A DNA stretch of 64,000 bases from Helopsaltes ochotensis (GCA_013400155.1 VXBM01000043.1:145097-209096), one strand, 5' to 3'. Shown: positions 11,363-26,313, counted from the stretch's first letter. The notes: a model not told the origin generated them from the sequence alone. Program-made: numbers and translations.

Positions 11363-14300
11363 AAAAACAAATAAAACCCATATTTAAAATATATCATCTA
11401 GCCTAACCTTTACTCCATTAGGGAAAATATGCCCGCAAAAAAGATTAAATACAAATTTGCTTTGCTTTTAAACCTACTTAAGAAGCACCTATCCTATCTG
11501 TTCATATAAATTCCAATGGAAAACACGATGACATGCAATTACTAATCTCAATGTACACAGCTATGCCTCGGGGACTTAGTGGTTCATATTTTACTGTTCT
11601 GTAATCAAATACAGAAGTAATGAGTAAAAATATGCTTCCCCCAATAAATTCCCAGCACCTGGACAAGTGTCTGACAATGCAATGGAGGATGCTCACACAA
11701 AATTCATTCTGCAAAGCTATTAAAGTGTTATACTTGCCAACAAGTGTTCATTAAACAAGAATGAAGGATCTTTATGCCAGTTTCCTACCAAAGGCTTTTT
11801 AATATTTTAATGGAGAGTAAAGACTATTTATCTGAACTCTGATCAGTTAATGTTCAAATCTGTTATGAAAAAACAAGGAGTCCTTTATAATACCTTTCAT
11901 AAAAATCCACTTTGCAATGCTTCAAATAAAGACTGAGAACTCTAAAAGATTATGTTGCATATAAACAAAATCAGCATCATTTCGAAATTATATGGTTATC
12001 TGTGGAGCTCCTTGGCATATTAGAATCATGTTGTATTTTTATTTAAAGAGTGGTTAGCAACAACCATGATACAAATGAAAACCAGGATTAGAGATGACAT
12101 ACTTGTGCAAGAGCATCTTCAGCCTGCAGAGCAAGAACCCCAGATTTAATGGGACAGATGAAAGAAGTGGGAGACTAATAGATTATGCAAAACTAGGCCA
12201 TTTACCTGTTGGGGAAACAAAAGCACTAAAAGAAACATGCCAGGAAGACCGGCTGACACTCTATCAAAAGGAATTGAATGTAAACCAAACTTACATTTAA
12301 TATAGCCTACAAAAATAGGACAGATCAAAAGCATCTCTTAGAAATAAAAATTTGGATCAATGCAAGACTTCACCAACACTTCCTTTGCAAGAAGACTGAT
12401 GACTTTGGATTTGGGTTTAGCCCCTCAAAGTAACTTAGGACCTGATATACCTCCCAGGCTGATGAGTGAGTAGAAAAGCACCATTCATTTTTCCATTGCA
12501 GGTTTTTACCTAAGGACAGAAGAAACAAAGGGCAGGTCCTCTTTTAAAAAATCCATCAGATGGGAAATGGGAAGATCCCATTTATTGATCCTTTTTTTCC
12601 TGGGCCACCTCAATTTCCCAGCACTTGTGGCAGTGTATTAACTGACAAGATATTTAAGGATATTTGGGACATGGTTTTGGTCTAGTTTCCAGCAGCCAGC
12701 ATAAGGGAGAAAATCGTGTAAAAGGTGAAATAAAGATGTGGAATCTTAGACTGCTCTTTTGGCTATTAATTTCTGATCCCTATTCCCAGGATGTTGATGC
12801 ATTTTAATTTAGATGCCCTAGCTAAAAGCAGGAGGAGCATGGAGAACAGAAATGGGAATCTGCTCCCAAGACCTGCTTCCCACACATTTTCCTTGAGATG
12901 GCAGCTTCGAAACCCCTATGTTTCAAAATCTGATTTATATGGATTTTTTTGGGGAATCTGCTTAATTTGGTGGTATTTAGCAGCAAATGCTTTGAGTTGC
13001 TCTCAAATATCTGCAGCCTTTTAGAGGAGAGCTCTCCTCTTCATCCTTGACTCCTGTCTCCTCTTCTCATTAAGTCTGATGTAGCTTCTGAAATTGATGA
13101 AAAAATTACATGAGAACCACCAGAGCTTGGATGTGTTTGTTACATGGTTTCTAATTGTCCTCTACAGCCCATTTCAATGTAGTATCACATATGTGGCTAT
13201 TTCACATTTGACAAAAAAGAGAAAGCTTTCTTCATGCTAAAAGAAAGTACTGTGTAGCAGTGTGGAACACAAATATAAAGAGGTGAATGTTTTAAAAGCT
13301 GTGAAGGTAGCAATGTGCAAATACACATTTAAATTGCAAACCCAAACAATTACGCGGCGAGTACCCAACCGTGTGCACAGGTTTTGGTTATACAGGCACA
13401 TGTGCATACTTTAAAGCATAATAATTCTTTTATTGTTTTAATTTAAGCCACTGCTTCTGAATGTTTCTGAGCTCTTTTTGAGGAAAGCCAAGATTTCTTA
13501 GGTTAAGCAGCTGTATGGTAGACTCTACCGAGAGCGATGCGTATCCTCATAAAGTAAAGCACCGTATTGTGGAAAGAGGTATTTTTAAGGTGCAAGAAAG
13601 TAAGGGTTTAATAGGGTGTGAAGTTGTCAGGGAAAGATTTGTGAGGTTGGAAGTTCATTTTAATGCTTACTAATTAGAGTAGAATTGGCAGCTATAGTCC
13701 TGAGGAGTGAAGTACCTCTGCCAGTGGAATACATTAACCGGCACATAAGCAATAGAAGTACCCACTATCCCCTGATGGGCAGAAGGAAGAGGTGGCTAAA
13801 CCAGCAACATGAGCCTGGGCAATGCCAGTCTGTGATCTTTCCAGCATGAAAACCAATGAACACACCCAATGCTATCGCACAAAGCTCAGACTTGCTCTTG
13901 ACCCCATATTCAGACAAGCCTCCTGACTTACTATTGAAAGACAAAATATTTACAGTAGCATGCAACCCAGCTCCAATTAAACTTTACTATTGATTGAACT
14001 AGAAAAAGGACCAGGATCCTCAGCTCAAACAGTGAACACCTCGTGCATTAACTGCTACCCTTAACAGTAGGTTTGTTTGATATTTAAATGGTATTTAAAT
14101 TATACTTATCCACAGAAAAGTAAAACAACTAAAAAAATAAATCTAAGAGTTTTTTTCCACCATGTTTTCTAGTTCAAGCGCTCCTTTATGGAGAAGATCG
14201 ATTATCAGTAAGAACAATTTCAAGCAGATTCTTAACCAGTTATATCATCACCTACTATGATTGCTACATTAATGAGCATGTGGTAAGATTCATTCCCATG

Positions 14301-17300
14301 TCATGCTTGGAATACTGATGTAACACTGTAACAGCCCCATCAGTGACCAGCAGTCACACAAATGCCCTAGCGCATATGTCAACACTTGCGTGGAATGAGG
14401 CTGTGTAAACCTTATGTTATTGCATTCATCAGCTCCAAGTAGAACCTTTTTAATTAAACTAACTTGGTAAAGTACCATGCACAATGATGGAGCTTTATAA
14501 GTAACATATATAATGATGATCAAATAGCGTGTGAGGGAAACTTCGTCACATTAAACTCGTATTTAAACAGGTGAGACACGGTCCACTAAATTCTCTGCAT
14601 GAGTTTACTACACTGAGCTTACTGTAAATGACTGCGGTTATTCCTCAGCTGCTCTTCTACTAGTTGGAACTCACATCCTGATTTTGTTGCTGAATTCTGA
14701 GGATTTCAGTCTCCCACCATACTCTTGCTGGTTGGTTGAGCAGCTGTTTGGGTTAGTGTACGTAATAGCCACCACAAAGTTTAAGAAAATCAGTGAAACA
14801 TATGGGAGATCCATTGCATGAGTGGCACTGCTAGATATGACTGGCATATTTCCAATATTTCATTTATGTAGACTTTAATCAGTATGTACAATATCTCTTT
14901 TCCTAAAGCAAATCCATTTTGTAATCTTTCACACGTAACTCTATGTGTGCCTTTTATCATTCTCTCCAGTGAAGCCAATTCCTTATGTGTCTTTTCTAAA
15001 TGGACCAAATAATGACATTTTGGTACTAATCATACCTCCTTCACATATTTCAGAATTTAATTGTAAAAAGTAAGGCTTTCTAATGGTCAGATAATAGTTC
15101 TGAAGCTCTAAAAAATAGCTCAGTTGTATCCATTCCTCGCACCTTTCAGTCCCTCAGTGAGGCAGGAAGAACTCCTTTTTTTTACAAATGGTCACATCAG
15201 CTATACAAATCTGTGACAATGGGTAAGACAGACTCTGAGTAATTCATTCGTAGTAATACAGGATAGCAGCTGCATGGTCCTTCCCATAAACTAAAAAATA
15301 CATGGAAAAAGAGGACTGAAGGGTGATATTAATTTTATCAATATTTGGATCAATATTTTCCTCTGAGTCACAACAGTTAAACAGTCTAAGGTGCACTTAC
15401 AAGAGGCCCCTTTAAAAAAATATTTATTTAGTTTATAAAGAGGAAGAACTGTTCAAAGCAACATTTTAAAAGGAAGGACCATTTTTCTCGTATACAACTA
15501 GGCTGCTTTACACATGACAATATCAGAATGCCTCCTGGATCAGGATAGCCAATGAACAAATACAATTAACAAAACCAACATACAAAATGACACATTTTGC
15601 CAGATACAAGGGATGTACCATAATAAAGTTACAAAGTAAACAGTTATCATCAACTGCCTTTTTGATATTCTGAGGGAAAGAGAATCACAGTCTTCTTTAC
15701 ACACAACTGTGTCAAGGAAAAATGAACAGTAATTTTTTTACCTCCCCAATTTCCACAAAGTCCAATAGACTGCTTTCATACTAAAACCTGGAACAAAGAC
15801 GGGGTTTGTCCATTGCATTACAATATCTTACTTTATAATGAAGTATTTGACAGCCTTAGATTAAACTCCTGAAAACTAATGAAGAGTCCTCCTTAATACA
15901 CATTTCTTTTTTCCAGTTTGGGCTTGAAGTGACAACATTACAGAAATACCCTGAAGGTTTTTATTTAAATAGCATCCTATAAAACAATGCCCTCTTGTCA
16001 GTCAACACTAATTCAGCAGAAGTCAAGCTATAAATCTGTCCAAAGGCCAGCAAAGTGCTTAACTTGGCACATCCCTAATAAAATTAGGAATGTGAGTTTA
16101 TTACATGAACCTTAAGTAGGTTTGACCAAGATATTAAGATTTTTGCTTATGGCAACCACGGCTAATGTGGATTGGTATTTTCATTATAACGCACCCCACA
16201 GCATTTCTCAGTAACATCTCAGGTTTCCAAATTGGACAATCATTTTCTACACTATCTGACACATCACTAGGTGCTACAAATGAAACTCTGTCACTTATCT
16301 AAGTACAGTTTAACTTAAAGATGGCAAAGATTTTTCAATAATGCTAATTCTACTGAAAAATGAAGCCAAATTAATTAATACTTCTATTAATGTAATGTGA
16401 TTTCACTTTTTTCAAGTAAAGAAGCACTTACATGCTTTTAACCCAAGCTCAGATGCATTGTTTCAGCTCAAGGCAACTGAGAAGCAGTTTCTACTGTAAT
16501 AAGCTGAAATGCACATTAAGAAAAACATGAGAAGGTATATTACATAGTCTATATTTTAGTTGTTTTTATTCAAATAGGCATATCAATTACATTGACGTAG
16601 AATGTCTCTTCAGAACAGTATTCTATAAAGCAGCATCCTATTGTAACTCCCTTCTGACCATCTTCCACACCAAATTTTTGTTTCACAGAAACATCTTTCC
16701 TTTGAGGAAAGAAATACACTCTGAGGTTCTCACCTGGCTAAAGAAGAACATATAATCCCTGGCTTCTACAAAACAAAGGCTTCTGGTTATTACTGCCTGG
16801 TACCACACGTGGTCCCAAGCCACACACAGCACTGCAAGCATTGCAACAAGAAAAGATGCTTCTTAAGATGCTGCAATACCAAACACATGAATGTGCAGAG
16901 CTGCTGAAGTTCACTTCATGAAAAATACAATACACTCTGGGAAGGAAATATGATTGATTTCCCTTGAGTAGACTGTTTATCAGACAAACACATTTTGCAA
17001 ACTTTGACATAAATTGTTAGTTTTCTTATCGTACTGACAATATAAACCAGTACCTTTGTAGAAACTTCCTGGAAACTCTTTAATGACCTCTAAACAGTGT
17101 TATCTTATCATCATCTGACTTTCTACTTCAATAAATCATTTTAAAATAGGCAAAAATAAAAATTGATATCAAAAATATGGATTTGTTTTCCATAGCTTTA
17201 GTATTTAAGATGTGAGGAGTCTTCTCACAGAATAGTTACGATGCTGATAAAGCACTCGCGTCTTTGTATTTGCAGTCATTTTGCAAGAAAAGAAAGAAAA

Positions 17301-20300
17301 ACTCTCACCAAAGAGCCTCAGGAGAAATGACGATTTGCAGTCTCCAGGTCCTTGTATGTAAGGGTCTGGCAGCATTGTTCACTTTGAAAGGCAATTGCAT
17401 ATGCAAATCCCTACTTGATGTCCATAATAGAAAGATGCAATATGGTAACATTTTGTGAGTGCAGTCTGCTTGTGAACACATCTAGTGACCTGCATGCAGA
17501 GGAGGCCAGAGCCAGCACACACAGATGTATCCAGAGCTTACTGCCAACATTTGGGCTATCACACAATACACAATTAATATTTCAAAACTTTCAAAATAAA
17601 TTTTTGCTTAAAAAATATAGTTTCTTTTTGTGCCTGCATTTGCAGCTGTTTTCTTAACTATAAAAAAAATCTATACAAAGAATACATTGAGTGACAAATG
17701 TTCATCAAATTCTTAAGTAGACAGAAAACATGCAATGGACACTTCCCACCCAAAATAAAATAAATCACTCTAAGAATCAACCTTGCATAGCCAGGGACAG
17801 GAAAAAACTCTATAATCTAAGGGACTAACAAAATGTGTATATGCTTCTCAGAATATGAAAAATCAGCCTTTTCAAGAACCAGTGTAAAACCAAGAATATT
17901 TTCTTGGAATTATTCTGAGTGCAAATTCCAAACAATAAGTATTTTCCAAGATGTTACAGAGCTGCTGGACAATTTGAGAAGACATAAAACACATTAGTTA
18001 CTTGTGTGAATAATTTAGAGCCCTCTGCATGATGCTATCATCACAAAAAGGCTATGTCTAACTGATTATTAGCTGGAAAACACAAAGTGCCTGTAAACCA
18101 ACACAGCTCTACAATTTTCCTGTTTTCCTCATCTGGGAAGAATCTGCTGGTCCTGTTAACATTGACGTCCCAGGATGACAGCCTTCACCGGCAGCACAAA
18201 CACACTTGAAAGCAATCACAGCAGCTTTTGAACTGATCAGGCATCCTGGCATGCCTTTTGGTATTTTTTCCCCTGCAAGGTGAAGGTGCAGCAAGGGTAA
18301 AAATTGGTGTGATGAGAAAGGTGCATCCTGACCTCTGTGGAATGATCTGAACAAACTCCCATGTCTGAATACCTCAGAGCAGTGTGGACCTCAGTTCAGA
18401 CCAGAGATCTACAGAATAAGTCACATTTTCTTTTCAGGGCTACAATTAAAGTATCTCCCTTCTCGTGTGAGAGATTTTTGCACAGCATTGCATTGGATAC
18501 TAAAAACCTCTCTCGATCCCTCTGATCCCCCTCGATATCTCATTAAATTGACAGACCAAAGCCTATTACCATACTTTTGTCAATTGCACAGTGGTTGTGT
18601 GATCTAGAGAAGAACTCATCTGACATCACCAACTAAACTAATATTCCCTACTGACCTTTATCCAATTTACAACCTCCTCTCTCCAGAGATGAAAGGCCAG
18701 AGCATTACTCCATGCTCCCTTCCACAGCCAGTATCTCACATGGAAAAATAAAGGAGGTAGAGAAGCACTACAAATCTTGCCTTAGAGCTGAAAAACTCTC
18801 TCATTGAGCAAGACAGTTTATTTCAATTCAACATAAATAATCACATGCAGGTCTGGAGATTTTATGTCTTACAGCTCTCCTTAATTCCACATCTCCTTAT
18901 TGCAGACAAGACAGGCATAAAATATTTCATCATAGTCTTTAGTGAAAGTGTTATGAAAAACCAAGCATTCTGCTGCACAGCAATTCCCATCCACCTTAGA
19001 ACAACAAGATTTTGGATGTTGGGATCAGAAGACTACACTGACATGACTAACTGAGACTGAATTAAAAACTATATTGTATAAAGCTAGGGGAAGAGAAACA
19101 AAATAGTGTTGCATTTTTAAGGTATGATTTTAGAGAACAGGTATTATAGACAAAACAGAGGTTCAATTAAGAATTATTTTGAAGCTGCCTTTAAAACGAT
19201 AATTGTCTCCAATCCTTTGCTTGAAAATAAGAGTTAATTTTTCCTTCCAGTATTTACCATCTGAATTACACATGTAAAACATGACGTTAAACATACATAC
19301 ATATTGAAGAAGAAAGCCCACTGTACAGCGTGTCATTAAATCACCTTAGTTATCAAAACTTAATGAGCTCTGAAATAGATACAATCCCAATATTGCAGGT
19401 CATAAAAAAGATTTTACTTGTGACCTACATCATTCACAGAGAAGAATTAAGAAATTAGGACATCTTTCCACTTTCCAGTCACTGTATAAAAGCCTATTTA
19501 CAGAGTGTGACACCTATAGAGCAAGGAAAAGCACCAGATTCTGCAGGTATTCCCTATATTGTGACTCATCATTACACAGAGCTGTCAAAGCTCTGCTCTG
19601 GTGACCACAGCCTGCACCAGAACACCTCCCACATACACATACTGAGTGGCAAACTTCATTATGGCCGTGGTAGGAAAAAACATGGTACAGCTCTCCTCGT
19701 AAAACATAGTATGAGACAGAAGATCAAGTGGGAATAACAGTCCTCCAAAAAGCAACGTGTAACTGCAATTTGAGCATTTTAGCCACGTTTAGCCTTTACA
19801 GAAAAATGCAGTTTCTGAGAACCTGATCAGCTTGGTAAAATTGCTTAGTTGAAATGTGAGTGAGACCAAACCATGGGGTCATTGCAGACCCAGCTACACC
19901 AAGCAGGCACCAGCACAACTCCCCCCCAGGTCTAAGTGCTGGTGAAACACATCAGGCCTGCAGAATGCTGTGGAAACCAAGACACCAAAGCTTTGTGCCC
20001 AGGGATTATAAGAATTAAACTCAAAGAGTAAAGAGAGTCAAGCACTATGATTTTCTATTAAAAAAAAAAAAAAAGAAACTGTAGCACTTCTCATTTTGCT
20101 GTATTGTGCCAGATTGCTGAAGTAAGAGAATCCACCATGTACTTCCACCAAGGCTTACTGTTAATTGGGGAAGATGAGAAACCAGAGCATCTGAGGCTGT
20201 CATGGGAGCAAACATGGATGCACACAGGGAGACCACTGTTCTGAAAGTCCTCAATCACTGACAAAACCAGTTTCTGGTAACTGAAGGGATGGCCAGCATG

Positions 20301-22536
20301 AAAATCCCAATGTGCTTCATGTAGCGCATGTATGTACAGTGGCATAAAGGGAGTGCTTCACTTCTGACTAGGCTTTGATTCAATTAATTGTGGTGAGATG
20401 AAGGGAAGAGAAAAATGGAACAAAAACATGAAATCTGCCTGGCAGGTTGTTTATATTCCAGCAGGAAGTACTTAACAGTACTTCTCTAATTCTCAGCTAC
20501 TAAATGATCAACCCTCACAGCTCTCCCACAGATATCTAGCATGGTATCTCTTCCAGTGTAACCTCTTTTAGCTGGGTAAAATAAATCTAAACAGTACAGC
20601 GCTGGCAATCTACCCCACCCTCACCCATTTCTAATGATAATCAGTTCCTGTTCTGTCTGCTATAAAATTAAAATCATTGCTTTCTCCTTGAAGAAATATA
20701 CATTACATGCCTGCAAGAAAAGGATAATTTATCCAATGTATGGACAAATCACCACCTGATCATATTACTACAGCATAATTTATACCAGACTGGTGAAAGC
20801 TCCACTGGATAAAAACATGAGAACAAAATCACCTAAAAAGTCAAGAAAATAATTTTGGAAGGACTTGATTCTTAGATTTCCCTAAGTAAAAATAATAATT
20901 AAAAAAAATTTCCACAGACGAGTAGAAACACTGTTAAGCTACACAGCTGCATCTTGAATATGCAAATATCAGACTTCAGTCCTAAGTCAGTTTGAAAAGA
21001 TAATGTCATGCAGAAAATCAAGATCATCTGATGAAATAACGTTATGAAAAGCAGTTTGAGAAGGCAACTTCTTGAATGTAAGTTTTATATATTTTCACAC
21101 CAAAACACAAGTGGTCCAGGCAAACAAGTACAAGACATTAATATCTTGATCACATTTTGCTTCATAGAGAAACAACTGGGAAATTGATATATATAAAAGG
21201 ATATTTTTAATTAAATCTTCAGAGATTGGTGTATTGAAAGGAACTAAATGTTTCATCACCCTATTAATTTAGTAATATGAAATTAATTTCATGTTAACGT
21301 GGATAAATAAGGCTGCCTTTAATGTTAATTTCATAAAGCTAATGTCACATTCAGAAATTAAAAAAAATCCCAAACAACAGTGTGCAAGCTATCCAGTCTT
21401 CACTGTTGTATTCAAGGGCCCTGAGTAAGTTAGAATCCATTTCTGGCAGCCTGAGAGATGAAGACACTGTGTCTGGGATGAAAAACCGGTACTATAAGGG
21501 AGCAGAATTTAACTCTGTTCTCATGGCCTAAAAGAGGAATTTGTGTCAGGACACTGAGCATTGTGGATGTCAAGTCTTGTTTTCCTCCCCCATTCTTCTC
21601 CCTGACCCACTAAATCAAAAAACCTGATCAACATTTCCTTTTGCCTTCAGTTTCCATCCAGAAGACTGAGTCTTAAGAAATGACAACAGCTTTAGCATAG
21701 TAAAATTACTGCACTTCTTACTTTCTCTTCAGGGGAAGAGAAAAGGAGAGTTGCAATTCAGCGAGTCACTCATTGTACAGAATTTTTCAAAAGGGGTTCT
21801 TGTCCATTTAGAAAGCTAAAACTGCAGCTGTATAGGGGAAAGCACTTACTAAGGAGCTGAAGAATGGGGCTGAAACTCTGTATCTCCTGACCATTAAGGA
21901 GTCAATTCCCACTGCCTTGCATGAGGAGAGAGCAGTGAAATTTTAACAGTGGTGCTACACACCTGGTTAATGCGGTAGGGAGCTGCCACGGGCCCTTTGC
22001 AAAGTGGATTACAACAGGATGAATGACCTATGCTGCATGAATAATGATCAGATAATTCCTTGAAATATAATGGAAATTACACACTTGTTAGACCACATTC
22101 CTGGAGTCGTCTTCCTTCAGGATCTGGGACAAAGAAAGGTGAAACGCAGGAGAAAGTACAAGTGCATTTCCTAAGTTGCTACAACAGTTGTTTCGATTTC
22201 TAAGGTTGTTTCTCCAGTCAGGAGAGAAAGCCTGACAGGCATTTATTGAAACAGAAGTTATTGTACTGCATTTATCGAAGGAATTCATTTTAGCAACATA
22301 GTTAGAGGAGAAAGAAAAACAAACTACGTACAACTAGTCTACACAATCAAATGAGTTCTACTGTCTTACTACCTTTACATGGCTTAAATCTGTTCCTTCA
22401 TTCTTCCACCAACAAAGCCAGGAGTGTTTCCAACAGAGCAATAAAATAAAATACAAGCGAAGTACCAAATTAAAAATATTACAACTTTACAACTTCTAGA
22501 TTGCCATGATTCATCATTTTTCTCTCCCCTGTGGTG
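11361..22536. other. Long stretch of unique non-coding DNA
   Basis: No coding exon, RNA gene or recognisable transposon is seen. Visible structure includes a perfect 18-bp palindrome at 13023-13040, CpG-retaining AT-rich blocks at about 13300-13640 and 14030-14290 that look like conserved non-coding sequence, and an A-run at about 20060-20073. Reading frames stay below about 95 codons and carry no domain. Confidence 0.55.
13023..13040. repeat. Perfect 18-bp palindrome
   Basis: AGAGGAGAGCTCTCCTCT is exactly its own reverse complement, centred on a SacI-type GAGCTC. It is not part of a recognised mobile element. It may be chance within a locally purine/pyrimidine-alternating patch. Confidence 0.95.
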
Positions 22537-22625
22537 TTTTTTTTTTTTGGTTGGTTGGTTGGTTGGGTTTTTTTGGGGGTTTTTTGGTTTGTTTTTTTTT
22601 TTTTTGGATTGTTTGCTTGTTTTGG
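22537..22625. repeat. T/G-rich low-complexity tract
   Basis: Long T runs are interspersed with four GGTT units and G runs. On the other strand this is an A/C-rich sequence like the low-complexity tracts at about 34150-34241 and 46100-46150. It is open on the minus strand (lysine/proline/asparagine-rich frame), an artefact of composition. Confidence 0.9.
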
Positions 22626-25600
22626 GGAGTGTTTCTGTATACTTCAGAATGACACTTGATAACAATACAGGCTCAGATAATGAGTTTACACTGGGTAAGG
22701 AAATTTAATTAAACAAAGAAACAGATTACTTCCCTAAATTTATTTCATTTGTCCCGTTCTACTTCATTCCTTACTTGTCCACCTTTTTCCATCTTGACTT
22801 CAAGCACTTTTAAGGATGCATCTTTACAGTCTGCGCCTTTATCTTGTCCAAGGCAAGGGAAGGAATACGAGGATGAACTTGCCCTATGAGGTCACTCAGC
22901 AATTACTTTTTTGAAAACACTGCACTTTCTCTGATATTGTCAACATAAAACTGAATGGGTTGGGTCAGAGACGTTTTAGTCATCTTGGCAAATAATGACT
23001 TCTGTTGAGAAAGGGTCCACAGCTAATTCTAATGTACTGTGACACATGACAGCTCCTCATGCCCACCTGGCAGAGTGTACACGTACACTCTCAATCACAC
23101 AAATGGATTTGGGAGGAAAGTAGTGGAGATGACACTTACTAATTACACAACTTCATTTAGTTGTATGCTCTATAGAGCAAGAGAAAATGTCCAGCTTGCA
23201 ACTAGTAAGAATACTCCAAGAAAATTTCATAATTTTAACTCTGGAATTTGCAGTTTCTTCCCTTGCTTGGGAGAACAGGGTGGCATAACCAGCGTGAGCA
23301 GAGGAAATGAGGAAGTGCTGCAGCTCCCAATAACTCTACATGATGTGTCTCTGTTTACGAGTAGTCCTAGTGGGTAGAGGTGTGCATAGCAAGCCAGAAG
23401 CAGTTCCAACAAAGCTGCATATCCTGAATCCAGTGCTCTGCACCATTTGCACAACAGAGAACCAAAGAAGCCCTCATTTACTGTTTTACTGCAGTCGGTC
23501 ACTTACAAGACGAATCAGGCATCACAACAGTTTTACAAATTCAGACCTAGTAAGTTCCCTGAAACCAACAAATCAAACCAAGAAAACGTCACTCTGTGGT
23601 ATGAAGTATTTTGAAGAAAGTGTTAAAAGAAATAGACTTTCATTCCTCCTTTTTTCCTTTCTTTCCCACCAGACAGCACAGTTTTTCTGAGGATCCATGT
23701 CATCATTCAGCTGTTTCTTCTGACAAAGCCAGAATGCAGAACAGAATCTTCATGAAAGAGAAACCAATAAATAAGAGCTCTTTTTGAGGAATTTGCCGTT
23801 AGTTCTGTTTCTCTCTGCCTATTAAGATTCTTTATTTGCTTCACCCTGAGATTTCTGCTGACAAGTCTATTCATTTACTACTAGCCTAGATAAAATGCTA
23901 ATAAACAAAATGTCAAAAAATGTATTCATATGACTTTCCCCTTTACACTGGGCTTGTTATTAAAGGGACCATAGAACTAAACATTAACATCTGGTGAAAT
24001 TAGGATGCTTGTTCCCCCTAAAGACTAAGTTCTTTTTCAGGCTTAAAAACAACTTGTGAAAGAACTACTTAAAGTTTCCTTATTTTTCTGTTATGTCAGG
24101 CATGCACAGACAACTCTGCCACCCCACTAACTTCAGCCACTGTTCCACCTCCCATCAAAACCAAACAAGAATATATCCATATGGATATTTATTATACAAT
24201 GCTACACTTTCTACAGACTTTCTGTGGTATCCCACAGATGTTTTATAGGGGGATTATAACTTTTCATTAAGCTCCACAGATAGGTTTTCATTACTTCTAC
24301 AGAATAAAACAGAAAAACTCTCCAGAACCTTATTTTGCTCCCATATCAGTTTATGTTTTGTTAATGCCTCACTCCCTCCCATTGGACTGGTGTGCTGCAA
24401 TTGTGTCCAAGCCTGTGTTCTTTGGTAGGGTATTCCCAAGGGAGTCCTCCCTTTAGCAGATTTGGGCCAGTGAAGTTCAAGTGTAGGTAGGAATGGGTGG
24501 TGTCACAAAGTAACCACTCCTAAACAAAGACACATCAGAAAGTGCCACTATGAATTAAAGAGTCCAGAAGTGAAAGCTGCAAGCAGCTGACCACTGAGAA
24601 CACAGACAAGCTGTCATTAGCTGGGCATAAAACCTAGGTAGAGTGCCAAACTGAAAGCACTCCACAGGAGACTCTAGCGTGTTTTCTCATTAATCTTGAC
24701 CATTCAGAACTTCTGGAGACTGTCATTTTCTTTGTGTAAGACTACTTTTTCAGTCTCTTTAAATAAACATGCAGTCGAGTTGCAAGACAGGAAGCAGTGG
24801 TTAATCACAGGTAAGATACTCCTTCTTTCCTCACCCCCAGCTCCTTTTAACCTGGAACATATGATCCCCCAGCAACAGCTAGATGTTTTGTGAGGTTGGC
24901 ATGACACATCTCTCCAGCCCAAAACTATCAATTGTCCTAATCCAATTTGCTAGACATTTTCAAAATGAGATGGATGGGGAACACAGCTTCATCTGCTTTT
25001 ATATGGAAGTAGAGTTCCACAGTGAGAATGACTGGTATTTTAGCTTTAGAGTGTGTTTTGTGAACCATTCAGGTGAGGGGAAGAAAAAGCAGCCCTGAAC
25101 ATTTCCATCTTGCTTGGACTCTAAATGAGACACCTACAGTAGCAAACAAAAAGGTACCCTCAGGACACTTTCATACATTTATTATAAAGCAAAGATTAAA
25201 ACAATTACATGGAAATTAAGGATAATATGAGATAATATGGACAATTTGTCTTCCTCTCAGTCAAACAGTAACACGTCCTAGTTCAACAAATAGCTTCACA
25301 GCTTGAGACACACTGCATGCAAAATGATACAATGGCAAGGCAAAGGACAGCCTGAATGGCTCAGCTCTGGGGGGTGTGTCTCAGAGGGATCTATGGAAGA
25401 GGTCAGATTTCACTGCACTATTAACCTTTGGCAGAAAAAAACAGCAAGCTTTTTTCACAAGTTTTCACAACGACATAGATGAAAATACAGACACTGCTCT
25501 TATTCACCAGCCCAGAAACCTCAAGAATCAGCATGGTGAAACTAACAGAGCTTTTCTCCCATCACTTTCCACTCTTCTTCTCCTGACTTCTACCCCAAAA

Positions 25601-25892
25601 GGGAAGCTCCTAAATGATTCTGCTCTTTACAAAGCTTCAAAATATGTTGTGATTTTCCTCTAGTTACCAGTGCCACACCTATATTTTACTCCTAAAGAAA
25701 AGTATGTTCAATTGAAGAAACTCCTCTTTCTAAGAGAGAAATCCTTTTACAGCAGTAGGATTGGAAACATTCTGGTTCTGAAATCCAGCCTCTCTATTCT
25801 GTTGGCACCAAGAGATAGCATATTATTATCATAATCCAGAACATTTCTCACTACATGAAAGTTAAACTTGGAAGCAACTTCAAAAAAAAAAG
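22626..25892. other. Unique non-coding DNA
   Basis: No gene is recognised. Frames at 23039-23377 and 23340-23690 (112 and 116 codons) have no domain and overlap in different phases on both strands, consistent with chance. A 9-bp inverted repeat with a 2-base spacer is at 23072-23091. Confidence 0.55.
23072..23091. repeat. Short inverted repeat with 9-bp arms
   Basis: AGAGTGTAC and GTACACTCT flank a two-base AC spacer, giving an almost perfect palindrome. It could bind a dimeric factor, but there is no supporting context. Confidence 0.9.
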
Positions 25893-26158
25893 GCCCCTGG
25901 TTTCAGTTCAGATGGAGTTAATTTTCTTCTTCGTTGCAGGTACAGGGCTTTGATTTGATTTTAGCATGAAAAGAATGTTGATAGCGCACTCATGTTTTAG
26001 CTACTGTTAAATGGTGTTTACCCTGAATCAAGCATTTTACACTTTCTCATGCTCTGCCAGCAAGAATGTACACAAAAAACTTGATGAAAACACAGCCTGG
26101 ATAGGTGACCCGAACAGGCAAGAGGGATATTCCACAGCGCAGAATGTCATGCCCAGTG

Positions 26159-26164
26159 TATAAA
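26159..26164 (+). promoter_or_regulatory. TATA box of the solo LTR
   Basis: TATAAA lies in the LTR about 150 bases upstream of the ATTAAA signal, as expected for the LTR's own promoter. Whether it is still active is unknown. Confidence 0.6.
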
Positions 26165-26313
26165 CGGAGTAGTTGCCAGAAGTTGCTGATCACTGCTGGG
26201 GAACAGGCTGGACATCAGTCAGCGAGTGGTGAGCAGTTTTATTGCGCGTCCATTTGTCCAGCCATCCTTCTCTCTCTCCTTTCACTACAGTTATTACTAT
26301 CTTTCTTTCAGTT

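Noticed and set aside
19228..19262. Another ERVL LTR 5' edge (AGAGTTAATTTTTCCTTCC)
   Set aside because: Similarity stops after about 20 bases and the rest of the LTR is absent.
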